From the NCBI GenBank assembly GCA_028279945.1, contig JANQMT010000176.1:1-23086 (forward strand): a stretch of DNA of 23,086 bases. Reading direction: 5' to 3'. Of this stretch, positions 1 through 7,984 are shown piece by piece; the first letter of the stretch is position 1; each line of letters begins with the position of its first letter. Source of the DNA: JAKSCF01 sp028279945 (lineage in GTDB: Bacteria; Bacillota; Clostridia; Peptostreptococcales; JAAYPU01). The notes below the pieces were generated by a model that saw nothing but the letters and a program-made list of their open reading frames with translations, had not been told where the DNA came from and did not search any database. The position numbers and the translations under genes were made by a program.

Positions 1-100
1 TTGATTTTACTGTACATTTTAATCTCCTTCATCTGTAGTATTCCTTTCTGCTAAATCATTAACAGAAAGTCTATCATAACAACAGATTAAGGTGGTACAA

Positions 101-186
101 TTCCTGGCGGAAAGTGGCCTGCTTTGTGACCAGGAATGGACTAAAATGGATGGCCGAAAATGGCCTGCTTTATTTTACCATTCACA
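101..186. mobile_element. IS21-family-like terminal sequence fused to tnsB
   Basis: Two near-identical 21-base copies lie 46 bases apart, at 105-125 and 151-171. They differ at 2 positions and both end in TGGCCTGCTTT. Multiple short internal repeats of this kind at the ends are typical of IS21-family elements, and the stretch finishes in ...TTCACA at 186, consistent with their 3' CA ends. Immediately to the right, recognisable TnsB sequence resumes. I read this as one end of an IS21-like element (body to the left of the window) that inserted into, or recombined with, tnsB. The transposase genes of that element are not in view, so the family assignment rests on the terminal repeats only. Confidence 0.5.
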
Positions 187-1880
187 GAGGAAGAGGAAAG
201 GAAAAAACAGCAGGAACAACTAAGAGAGGCCGCCCTTCAAAATATGCAGAATTAAGAGGTGAAGGGGTAAATGTTACAGAGAATATTAAAAGAATTTTTC
301 GAATAGCAATTAATCGATTTTATTATACTACAGCAAAGAATTCATTAGTTCTTTACTATGAATTAATGAGAAAAGAGTATTTTAATAAAGGGTTTAATAA
401 AATAAATGGAGTTAAAATTCCAATTTTAAAACCTCAATCAGAAGTACCAACTTTTTCTCAATTCTGCTATTGGTTTAAGAAAGAACGTAATATAAAAAAA
501 GAGATAACGAGTCGTTATAGCAATAAAAAATACCAAAAACAGTATAGGGCAATTACAGGCAACACTAATGAAGGTGTGCTTCAGCCTGGAATAATTGAAA
601 TAGATTGCCAAGTAGGAGACGTTTACTTAACTTCAAGGTTTAAAAAGAATTGGGTTATAGGAAGACCAGCCATATATGTTGTTATAGATAAATTTAGTCG
701 TATGATATGTGGTTACTATGTAGGACTTGAGACAGGGTCTTATGCAGGAGCTATGATGGCACTTTTGAATACAGCCACAGATAAAGTGGAATTCTGTAAA
801 CAGTATGGGATTGATATACTTAAAAAAGAATGGCCGATACAACATTTGCCTGAAACAATTCTTGCTGACAGAGGAGAACTAGAAGGCGGTAATATTGATA
901 ATTTAATAAACACATTAAATATCTCCGTACAAAATACACCATCTTATCAAGCTGAGTTAAAAAGCACTGTCGAACGCTTTTTCGGTCTTAATAATGATAG
1001 AGTGAAACCATTTATGCCAGGAGCTGTAGATTTAGATGGTAGAGAAAGAGGAGATAAAGATTACAGATTAAATGCGAAGTTAGACCTGTATCATTTTAAT
1101 CAGATTATGATTAAAGCTATTCTCTACCACAATAATTACTACCATCTTGATTATTATAAACGTGAAGAAATGATGGTTGAAGATGAGGTTACATGCATTC
1201 CAACACACCTTTTTAATTGGGGGATTGAAAATAGAGGAGGGACTTTACGTAGTGTATCAGAAGATATTTTAAAACTTGCTCTAATGCCCAGTGATTCAGC
1301 TACAGTAACAGCTAAAGGAATTAAATATAAGGACATGTATTACGCATCTAAAGAAATGCTCAAAAACCAAATGTTTGTGAGAGCTCGGAAAAATGGTTGG
1401 TGGAAAGTAAAAATTAGCTATGACCCTCGTAATATGGACTATATTTATGTACTAGGGGATATCCCTAATGATTATGAAAAGTGCTATATGATTGATGATA
1501 ATAGTAGATACCACAATAAGGTAATCGAAGAGATAGAATATCTATTGGCTGTAGAAAAGATAAATAAAATAAAGGTGAAAGACTCGGAGGCGCAAGCAAA
1601 AACTCAGCTCATAGCTGAAATAGAAGATATTATATCTAAGGCAGATGATGATTTTAATAAAGAAATGGATGCTAATGAAAGTGACAGACAGAGAGTAAAA
1701 AATATAAGAGAAAATAGAAAGACTGAAAAAATGATTAATAGAAGAAAAGAATTCTTTGAAATAGACAAAGGAAATAATGGAAGTAGGTGTGATAAAATAA
1801 TCAAAGTTGATGGTGATGAAGAAACCGAATATAACCCTATGACACTGTTATTGAATAAGCAGAGAGAGGAATTGAAATGA
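114..1880 (+). CDS. tnsB: TnsB-type DDE transposase, N-terminally truncated
   Basis: This encodes the subunit that binds transposon ends and cuts and joins the 3' strands in Tn7-type transposition. The RNase H-like core is intact. D164 (in IEIDCQ), D252 (in LADRGE) and E287 (in STVERF) have 88- and 35-residue spacings, matching those of E. coli TnsB (D273, D361, E396). The conserved approach to the core (KRGRPSKY..., residues 37-43) and the C-terminal charged tail, which contacts TnsC in Tn7, are present. About 110-135 residues of the usual N-terminal end-binding domains are missing. The first ~25 residues are translated from an IS21-like repeat and are not TnsB. The frame opens with GTG and has no convincing ribosome binding site; an ATG at 150 is equally possible. 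It overlaps tnsC by ATGA. It is probably non-functional alone. Confidence 0.85.
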   Translation: MACFVTRNGLKWMAENGLLYFTIHRGRGKEKTAGTTKRGRPSKYAELRGEGVNVTENIKRIFRIAINRFYYTTAKNSLVLYYELMRKEYFNKGFNKINGVKIPILKPQSEVPTFSQFCYWFKKERNIKKEITSRYSNKKYQKQYRAITGNTNEGVLQPGIIEIDCQVGDVYLTSRFKKNWVIGRPAIYVVIDKFSRMICGYYVGLETGSYAGAMMALLNTATDKVEFCKQYGIDILKKEWPIQHLPETILADRGELEGGNIDNLINTLNISVQNTPSYQAELKSTVERFFGLNNDRVKPFMPGAVDLDGRERGDKDYRLNAKLDLYHFNQIMIKAILYHNNYYHLDYYKREEMMVEDEVTCIPTHLFNWGIENRGGTLRSVSEDILKLALMPSDSATVTAKGIKYKDMYYASKEMLKNQMFVRARKNGWWKVKISYDPRNMDYIYVLGDIPNDYEKCYMIDDNSRYHNKVIEEIEYLLAVEKINKIKVKDSEAQAKTQLIAEIEDIISKADDDFNKEMDANESDRQRVKNIRENRKTEKMINRRKEFFEIDKGNNGSRCDKIIKVDGDEETEYNPMTLLLNKQREELK

Positions 1881-3400
1881 GTGAAGGAATAGTTGATATA
1901 TCAAGTAGATATCAAGCAGAAGTTGCTAAGTATAAAAAACAGATATTAAAAGACTATGCTAATAAACCTCTCATAGAAGCATTACCAGTACTTTGGGAAG
2001 TACAAGAAGTTGTTGATAAACTAGCATATTATCCTGAATATCACTCCGATGAAAGACAGTTAGGTAATCATTATCGTACTCATATGATAACCAGGTTATT
2101 TCAAGTATACCAGCCCTTAACAATGAGTATTGAGCTAGAAAGTAAAATATCTCGGGTAATACGTCAAGGTTATATTGCTCGAAATCTTTTTAATTCAAAT
2201 ATAGCAAAAGGGTTTAGAGATGATTATGGAAAAATAAATGTTGAAGGTAATTATAAAAGTGGAATATTTAGCTCCTCGGCTTGTGGATTTTCATTAGTTG
2301 GAATTTCAGGTCTAGGAAAAACTCTTTCGCTTCAGAGGATACTTAATATGTATCCACAAGTTATTGCTCATTCTGAATACAAAAATGTTGCTTTGTCAGC
2401 ATATCAAGTAGTTTATGTTAAGCTAGAATGTCCTTTTGATGGGAGTGTAAAAGGATTGCTTATAGAATTTTTTTCTACAATAGATAGATTGATTGGAACA
2501 AACTATTATCAGAAAATGATGAAAACAAGAGCTACTACAGATATGATGCTAACTGTAATGAATCAAATTGTAAGAAACTGTTCAGTTGGATTAATTATAA
2601 TAGATGAAATTCAAAATTTATCTACTGCAAAATCTTCGGGAAGTGAAAAAATGCTTAATTTTTTTCTTAATCTCATAAATAGTGTAGGTGTTCCAGTGGT
2701 TTTAGTTGGGACACCAAAGGCCATTAGATTAATAACTAAAGATTTTAGGCAGGTTAGGAGAGGTGTCGGGATTGGAGGGGATATGGTTTGTGACAGAATG
2801 AAAAAAGATAAAGAGTGGGAGTTATTAGTTAGAACTTTATGGCATTATCAGTGGACAAAAAAAGAAACACCATTAACGGAAGAGTTAGTAACCTTACTAT
2901 ATGAAGAAACACAAGGTATACCTGATTTGTTGAATAAGTTATATGCTATCACACAAGGATATGTTATTTCTAATGGAAAAGAAGCAATAACTCCTAATGT
3001 TATCAAGAAGGTTGCGAGAGAACATATGAAACTAATACAACCAATGATTCGAGCATTAAAAACAGGTAATGTAAGAGAAATAGCTAAGTATGGGGATATA
3101 TCTATGATAGATTTTGATATAGAAAATTTTATTAGCAAGACACGACCAACAATAAATTTAGACCTAATAAAAAACGTAAGAGAACATGGCAACATAGAAA
3201 AAAGAGGAACAGATGTGATTAATGAAAATAATAAAATTAAAAGAAAAAACACTGAGAATAATGGAAATGAAATATTAAATACTTTAGATATTCGTTTTAT
3301 TGGTGAGCAGGCTAAGAAAGAATGCAAAGATGTTTATAGTGTTTTGAAAGAGAGTAGTTATATTAAAAGCTATGAAGAAGATACTGTTTTTGCGAGGTAA
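1877..3400 (+). CDS. tnsC: TnsC-type AAA+ ATPase, transposition regulator
   Basis: This 507-residue protein is the ATP-dependent matchmaker between target selector and transposase in Tn7-like elements. Walker A is GISGLGKT (residues 142-149) and Walker B is VGLIIIDE (237-244, with D243 and E244). A sensor-type segment, VPVVLVGTP, lies near residue 275. The length is close to that of Tn7 TnsC (555). The N-terminal ~100 residues, with YYPEYHSDERQLGNHYRTHM, match the family's partner-binding region in character. The start ATG overlaps the tnsB stop (ATGA), with AGAGAGG upstream, indicating translational coupling. The lysine/asparagine-rich C-terminal ~100 residues look poorly conserved and may carry partner-contact elements. 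I see no frameshift or missing motif, so TnsC itself appears intact. Confidence 0.92.
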   Translation: MSEGIVDISSRYQAEVAKYKKQILKDYANKPLIEALPVLWEVQEVVDKLAYYPEYHSDERQLGNHYRTHMITRLFQVYQPLTMSIELESKISRVIRQGYIARNLFNSNIAKGFRDDYGKINVEGNYKSGIFSSSACGFSLVGISGLGKTLSLQRILNMYPQVIAHSEYKNVALSAYQVVYVKLECPFDGSVKGLLIEFFSTIDRLIGTNYYQKMMKTRATTDMMLTVMNQIVRNCSVGLIIIDEIQNLSTAKSSGSEKMLNFFLNLINSVGVPVVLVGTPKAIRLITKDFRQVRRGVGIGGDMVCDRMKKDKEWELLVRTLWHYQWTKKETPLTEELVTLLYEETQGIPDLLNKLYAITQGYVISNGKEAITPNVIKKVAREHMKLIQPMIRALKTGNVREIAKYGDISMIDFDIENFISKTRPTINLDLIKNVREHGNIEKRGTDVINENNKIKRKNTENNGNEILNTLDIRFIGEQAKKECKDVYSVLKESSYIKSYEEDTVFAR

Positions 3401-3405
3401 CAGAT

Positions 3406-5088
3406 ATGCACTTCTTCCCAACACCATATCCCGATGAAATTTTATATAGTACACTGGCTCGATATTGTATGCGAAGTGGAAATATTAGAGAGATACATAA
3501 TATTGAAGACTTATATGAAACAAGGAACTGTATAGCAGTTATGGAACTACCAACAAAACTTGATGCAATAATTAAAAATATGCCAATAAAATCGAAATAT
3601 ACATCAGAATATTTCATATATAACCATACACTTTTTCCTTTTTATACTGCTTTCCTTCCAAGCAAAAGAGCAGGTGAAATAAAGCTATCTATGAAAAGTG
3701 GAGAAGGAGCTATATCCTATATGAAGACAGGATTGATATCAAATTCTATTGAATTAAACAAATACTTTCGATTATGTCCAGAATGTTTTGAAGAGGATAT
3801 AAAACAATATGGTGAACCTTATTGGCATAGAATTCATCAAATAACGGGAGCTTTCGTATGCCCAAAACATAAAAGACCTCTATACAATAGTAAGCAACTA
3901 ATAAGAGGTGGGAATAGGCAACGATTTATCAATGAGTCTTATGATAATTGTATTGCAGATAAGGAGATACACTATGCTGATAATATATTAGGCAAAATGG
4001 CATGGATGGCTAAAGATATTGAAACAATCTTAAGTAATTGTAACAAAAAAATACTTGGAGAATCCTTTGTTAATGAAGTCCGAATTAGATTAGTTGAAAA
4101 AAGATATGCAAGAATGAATAATTATATTTATCAGAAAAAATTAAGAAATGATTTTATAGATTTTTATGGAGAAGATTACTTGAAACTGGTTCAATCAGTA
4201 ATTCCTGAAAAGGGAGAAACGTGGCTGTCTTATATGGTTAGGGACAATGATAGAACTACATATGTATTAAGATATTTGCTTCTTGCAAGATTTCTAGAAA
4301 TATCAATAGAAAAATTGGTTGATATCAATACTTATAGTCAAAACTATGAAATGTTATGTGTTAAAGATTATCAACAGGTTTGGGATGATATGTTGAGAGA
4401 CTTATGTGACATGAAGTTATCTATACGAGAGATAGCCAAGATTATGAATTCCACACCGAAAACGGTGAAAAAAGCTATAGACAGATTGGGGATAAATAAA
4501 TTTTGGAGATATAATGGAGGAGGCAGATATCTTGATAAACCCTACATAGAAACAGAGGAGTTTAAGAAAAAAAGAAGAGAATCAAGAAAGAAATGGCGAG
4601 AGCTGCATAAAAGCCAAACCAATAAAAGCAGCAATCAAATAAAACAAGATAATCAAGGTTTACATAGATGGTTAACGAGATATGATATTGATTGGTTAAG
4701 AGCAAATACGAGAAGATTAAATAAGACTGTTACGACAGTAGATTGGGATAAAAGGGATAAAGAATTACTCCTAAAAGTGAAAGATGTTGTGAAAAGCATG
4801 AGAAAAGACAAACCTGAAATGATAACTTGGACAACTATAGGAAGTAAACTTGGGGCCAGTGGATGGCTTTCAAAGAGAAGAAATAAGTTACCAAAAACAA
4901 GGGAGTACATAGAATTAGTGGTGGAAACCCTAGAAGAGTTTCATATTAGAAAAATACGTTGGGCTGTTGATGAACTAGATAGAGAAAACAGAGCGATAAC
5001 TCAATGGAATTTAGTTGATACATCTGGTGTTAAACCTAAGTATATGAAAGAAATTCATAATGAAATTCAGCAGATATTAAATAAATAA
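3406..5088 (+). CDS. tnsD: TnsD/TniQ-family target-site selector
   Basis: This 560-residue protein has an N-terminal TniQ domain (FFPTPYPDEILYSTLARY) and a zinc finger with C124-x2-C127 and C152-x2-H155, plus nearby H141 and H144. A helix-turn-helix follows at about residues 328-365 (LSIREIAKIMNSTPKTVKKAI). A basic TnsD-type C-terminal domain (about 425-555) holds a W-x3-D/W-x4 repeat pattern (RYDIDWLRANTRR; WDKRDKELL; TWTTIGSKLGASGWLSKRR). The full length is that of true TnsD proteins, which bind a fixed chromosomal attachment sequence, rather than the short TniQ proteins of CRISPR-associated transposons. It starts 5 bases after the tnsC stop, with GAGG upstream, and ends before a strong terminator. 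The attachment site is expected beyond the tnsA side, outside the window. Confidence 0.9.
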   Translation: MHFFPTPYPDEILYSTLARYCMRSGNIREIHNIEDLYETRNCIAVMELPTKLDAIIKNMPIKSKYTSEYFIYNHTLFPFYTAFLPSKRAGEIKLSMKSGEGAISYMKTGLISNSIELNKYFRLCPECFEEDIKQYGEPYWHRIHQITGAFVCPKHKRPLYNSKQLIRGGNRQRFINESYDNCIADKEIHYADNILGKMAWMAKDIETILSNCNKKILGESFVNEVRIRLVEKRYARMNNYIYQKKLRNDFIDFYGEDYLKLVQSVIPEKGETWLSYMVRDNDRTTYVLRYLLLARFLEISIEKLVDINTYSQNYEMLCVKDYQQVWDDMLRDLCDMKLSIREIAKIMNSTPKTVKKAIDRLGINKFWRYNGGGRYLDKPYIETEEFKKKRRESRKKWRELHKSQTNKSSNQIKQDNQGLHRWLTRYDIDWLRANTRRLNKTVTTVDWDKRDKELLLKVKDVVKSMRKDKPEMITWTTIGSKLGASGWLSKRRNKLPKTREYIELVVETLEEFHIRKIRWAVDELDRENRAITQWNLVDTSGVKPKYMKEIHNEIQQILNK

Positions 5089-5131
5089 AGGATATGATTG
5101 TACCATTAGTTGAATAGTGGAAGAACGAGGT

Positions 5132-5166
5132 CACAATAAGGAATAAAATCCTTATTGTGGTTTTTA
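5132..5166 (+). terminator. Rho-independent terminator after tnsD
   Basis: An 11-bp perfect stem pairs CACAATAAGGA (5132-5142) with TCCTTATTGTG (5149-5159), has a 6-base loop, and is followed by GTTTTTATTT. It closes the tnsBCD operon 44 bases after the tnsD stop, which implies that the downstream genes need their own promoter. Confidence 0.85.
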
Positions 5167-5313
5167 TTTATGTGTATTGTACAACTATTTTATATCATCG
5201 GAAAATAAAGGTAATATAATGTTTGTAGCGAATATCATATTATTAAGAGTATTTTTGTCAATTGATTTTTTAATTTTGATATTGAGAATAAGAGAGTAAT
5301 AATTTGTTGTGTA

Positions 5314-5341
5314 ATTTATATGAAGTATTATATTTATCATC
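5314..5341 (+). promoter_or_regulatory. Possible promoter for the 412-aa cargo gene
   Basis: TTGTTG (5314-5319) and TATTAT (5336-5341) are separated by 16 bases, about 70 bases before the chosen start codon. The -10 box matches the consensus at 5 of 6 positions and the -35 box is moderate. In DNA this AT-rich, chance matches are common, so this is tentative. Confidence 0.35.
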
Positions 5342-5413
5342 ATACCATTTGTACTTTGGGTTTATAATTACATGCTAAGAAAGTTTAATGAAAGAAAAAA
5401 TGGAGAGGCTTTT

Positions 5414-6652
5414 ATGAAAGATAAAATTATTGAGCAAATTACAGACTATTATTTAAATTCCAGAGATTTTAATGGATTTCCATTAAGAAATTTTGATAAT
5501 ATTGATACAGATTTAATTTGTCAGTTAATTGATGAAGGCAAGGTAGAAGTATTATCATCAGCATTTGTACTAAACCCTCATATAAGAGCCTTGAAGTTAA
5601 ATATAAATAAAGATGAGCAGAAAAAAGAGGTTATTAATCAAGGAGATTCAGTGGTTTTATATCCTGCAGAAAAGTATTTAAAATCACTAAATATTAATAG
5701 TGAAAGACCTTTTACTAAAATGCTCTTAGATGGTCAAGAGCAATTGAAGATATTATTTTTTAATATAGAAATCTTAGAGTCATACTTTCAGGACCCAAGA
5801 TATGAAATGTTTTGGTCTGATTACAGAGGAAGTATTGCTGTTTCAGATGAGTTTTATGATGAAGACCTAGAAGGAGAATATATAAAGGACTTTGGGTTGG
5901 GATATCATAAGGAGAAAATTCCTCAAGAAAGAGTTGTCGGAGTTTTTTTGGGAGATTTAGCAGACCTTTCGCTCAATGCACAATTTAAATGGAAGATAAA
6001 TTATATAGACTGTCAACAGGACTATGTTATAAATGATGGTTTTTATAAAAACTTGATTTTAGGAGAATGGATAGAGGAAGTATCAATATATAGTGCTGTT
6101 CTAGATGAAATGATAATAATAAATAAGATGTGCGAGAATATGGGTATTCCTCATTTATTTAATAAAACATATGAACCACATACTTATGAAAAACCGGAAG
6201 ATTATAGGATAATGTTTCTTCCAACTCTTAAAAATTACTATGGATTTATGTTAGCACTTGAGAAGATAATTGTTCATAATGTTAATTACAAAACATTTAC
6301 AGCTGCTATTAAGTTTATAAAACCAATAGAACGGAAAGACAAGAAAGAAAGGTTAAAAGGTAGTCTGCAAATGTTGGCAGAATGGTTAAAACAAAATATT
6401 AGAACCAATGAGAATATAGATGAACTGATTATAAATCCTTTAAAATCCATTAGAAAAATTAGACAAGTTCCCGCACATGGAATATATTCTAATCAATATG
6501 ATAAATCATTATTTGAAAAGCAAGATGAAATGATACTTCAAACATATAAAGCGGTAAGAAGTATAAGATTGTTTTTAGCTAATTATCCTGGAAATAGCAG
6601 TGTAAAGATACCTGAATATCTTATAACGGGAGAGAAAATAAGATTATATTAA
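5414..6652 (+). CDS. Uncharacterised cargo protein with HEPN-like C-terminal motif
   Basis: I do not recognise this 412-residue protein. The start at 5414 is chosen because GGAGAGG lies 5 bases upstream. There is no signal peptide and no clear membrane segment. The N-terminal half is acidic and mixed alpha/beta in character, with many aromatic residues (ESYFQDPRYEMFWSDYRG). The last ~130 residues look helical and contain RKIRQVPAHG, in which R350 and H355 form an R-x4-H pair. Such a pair, in a helical C-terminal segment after (I/V)R, is the hallmark of HEPN-fold proteins, many of them RNases in defence and toxin systems. The gene sits directly behind tnsD of a Tn7-like element, a position where defence cargo is often found. 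A defence or toxin role is an inference from motif and place only. Confidence 0.75.
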   Translation: MKDKIIEQITDYYLNSRDFNGFPLRNFDNIDTDLICQLIDEGKVEVLSSAFVLNPHIRALKLNINKDEQKKEVINQGDSVVLYPAEKYLKSLNINSERPFTKMLLDGQEQLKILFFNIEILESYFQDPRYEMFWSDYRGSIAVSDEFYDEDLEGEYIKDFGLGYHKEKIPQERVVGVFLGDLADLSLNAQFKWKINYIDCQQDYVINDGFYKNLILGEWIEEVSIYSAVLDEMIIINKMCENMGIPHLFNKTYEPHTYEKPEDYRIMFLPTLKNYYGFMLALEKIIVHNVNYKTFTAAIKFIKPIERKDKKERLKGSLQMLAEWLKQNIRTNENIDELIINPLKSIRKIRQVPAHGIYSNQYDKSLFEKQDEMILQTYKAVRSIRLFLANYPGNSSVKIPEYLITGEKIRLY

Positions 6653-6740
6653 ACCTACCTAATATAACTCTTATTAAAATATATAGTAAGGATTACAAAA
6701 TAAAATAGGCTCTCATTTAAGACTTGTGAGTGAGCACAAA

Positions 6741-6788
6741 CTATGTATCCCCACTTATAACAAATAAAAAACTTATAGCAAATTTTCC
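6741..6788. repeat. Direct-repeat copy A, with two 18-base internal units
   Basis: CTATGTATCCCC is followed by two tandem 18-base units at 6753-6770 and 6771-6788, which share ACTTATARCAAAT. A closely related copy, with the same CTATGTATCCC head and the same tandem units, lies at 7862-7939. The two copies flank the 284-aa gene. Confidence 0.65.
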
Positions 6789-6867
6789 TTGTTTAATCAA
6801 GAAGTATAATAATTTAAAAATGAGATATTGCACAAATAGTAGAAAATTAAATAATGAGGTTTAGAAA

Positions 6868-7722
6868 TTGAAAAATTATGTTAATGATAAAGTGTTTTTT
6901 AAGAGTTTAAGCGAAAGAGATAAAATAATAAAGGAAATTAATGAGACATCTACAGAACAATTGTTTGAAAGAGGGGGATTGAGTGATTTATATAAAAAAT
7001 GCAAAAAAATTGTTATAGAAAAATATAATAATAATAAAATAAAAAATTTGACAGAAGAAGAAAAAGAAATTTTCAAGAAAGCAATTAACTATATACATGG
7101 AAAAATACCAAATAATCAAACAATGATAAGAGTGGTACCACAATGTGAAATTAAAAAATATATTACTTTTAAGTATGACCTGCGTTCCTTTATGATTAGA
7201 GAAGTCGATTTTAATAACATTACTAGTATTAATCGTTATAAAAATAAGAGTGAAGCATTAATCAATTGTCTTGCTCTTAATTATCCAGAAAGCAATTTTA
7301 AAAAAGAAGATAGATATATTGGAGTCTTGCGTGCTAGATTACCTAAATTTTGTATTAGAACTCCTATTAGTGAGGCGGGTATCGACTGTATGAAAAATCA
7401 AGGAAGTTTGATAATCAAAGAAATGGAAGGTTTTTATACAGGAGTAGGGTTTACAGCTCACGAGGATGGTGTTATGGAGTTTTATGTATCAATTTCAAAC
7501 GATGTTAATGTAACTGAAGGTACTTTCCCTATAAATGCTTTTTATACAGATATTTTTCTAATTGATAAATTTAGTGATGAAAAATTTTTATTTGCCTCAT
7601 ATGACAATGAAACATATGAAGGACAGAATATGTTTGATAAATTTATGATTAAATGTGAAAATGATAAAGTAGTTAAGCAAGTAGCTAATGAACTTAAATT
7701 AGAAGATTATTTGTTTGAATAG
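6868..7722 (+). CDS. Uncharacterised AT-rich cargo protein (284 aa)
   Basis: The product is not recognised. Translation probably starts at TTG (6868), with TGAGG about 8 bases upstream; no better ATG lies close by. There is no signal peptide, transmembrane helix or classical nucleotide-binding motif. The first ~90 residues are lysine-rich and predicted helical. The rest is mixed, with an RYIGVLRARLPKFCIRTP segment near residue 150 and a beta-rich end (MEFYVSISNDVN..., FYTDIFLIDKF). Codon use is extremely AT-biased, even compared with tnsBCD. It lies 215 bases after the 412-aa gene with its own upstream space and is bracketed by imperfect direct repeats, so it may have arrived as a separate cassette. 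The similar setting to the neighbouring cargo gene makes an accessory or defence role possible, but nothing in the protein shows it. Confidence 0.7.
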   Translation: MKNYVNDKVFFKSLSERDKIIKEINETSTEQLFERGGLSDLYKKCKKIVIEKYNNNKIKNLTEEEKEIFKKAINYIHGKIPNNQTMIRVVPQCEIKKYITFKYDLRSFMIREVDFNNITSINRYKNKSEALINCLALNYPESNFKKEDRYIGVLRARLPKFCIRTPISEAGIDCMKNQGSLIIKEMEGFYTGVGFTAHEDGVMEFYVSISNDVNVTEGTFPINAFYTDIFLIDKFSDEKFLFASYDNETYEGQNMFDKFMIKCENDKVVKQVANELKLEDYLFE

Positions 7723-7861
7723 AATAAGTTAAGAAAAAAATATTTTGCATGAAAGATTATAGTAGGAAATGTTATAACTACAGAATGAATAAAAAATTGG
7801 ATGAGAGTAGAAAAATATATGGTAACTTAAATCATAACCTTATAATTACCTTAACCTATAT

Positions 7862-7939
7862 CTATGTATCCCAACAAAAAACAACTATAACAAATAAAAA
7901 ACTCATATCAAATTAAAAAAAGTCTTATCAAAAATCATG
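7862..7939. repeat. Direct-repeat copy B, with three internal units
   Basis: A CTATGTATCCC head is followed by three related units of 18-20 bases at 7883-7900, 7901-7920 and 7921-7939, sharing a core near ATAnCAAAT or TTATCAAA. It matches copy A at 6741-6788 apart from about 9 extra bases after the head. A further TTATCAAAT occurs at 8131-8139. The arrangement resembles clustered transposase-binding sites, but could also be plain AT-rich tandem repetition. Confidence 0.6.
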
Positions 7940-7984
7940 CTCTAAGACGAGCGAAAGCTCTCTTTAGTCATGATTTTTTAATTT
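7930..7984. terminator. Long hairpin with GAAA tetraloop and T-rich tail
   Basis: The outer stem pairs AAAAATCATG (7930-7939) with CATGATTTTT (7969-7978). An inner stem pairs CTAAGA with TCTTTAG (one bulged base), and GAGC (7949-7952) pairs with GCTC (7957-7960) around a GAAA loop (7953-7956). It is followed by TTTTTTAATTTTTT. It works as a terminator on paper for the 284-aa gene, whose stop is about 210 bases upstream. The reverse strand also has a T run, so it could act both ways. Confidence 0.6.

Larger units (their letters stand above)
5089..5413. other. Gene-free interval between tnsD and the cargo
   Basis: These 325 bases hold the tnsD terminator (5132-5165) and a possible promoter for the next gene (5314-5341). 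The remainder is very AT-rich and contains no recognisable gene, tRNA or long repeat. An in-frame ATG at 5372 would add 14 residues to the next protein, but it has no ribosome binding site. Confidence 0.6.

Noticed and set aside
88..103. T-box-like AAGGTGGTACAA near the left edge
   Set aside because: It lacks the T-box core sequence and any specifier stem or terminator, and lies in IS-like DNA.
2848..3327. 159-codon minus-strand frame inside tnsC
   Set aside because: It is antisense to a conserved AAA+ gene, and its Ser/Leu/Phe/Ile-rich composition is that of a reverse-strand shadow.
5179..5184. TGTACA at 5179 as another transposon end
   Set aside because: The six-base word is expected several times by chance in DNA of this composition, and no motif copy of the AT-rich unit adjoins it.
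6741..7939. CRISPR array at the AT-rich tandem repeats
   Set aside because: Units are 18-20 bases, directly abutting and imperfect, with no unique spacers and no cas genes nearby.
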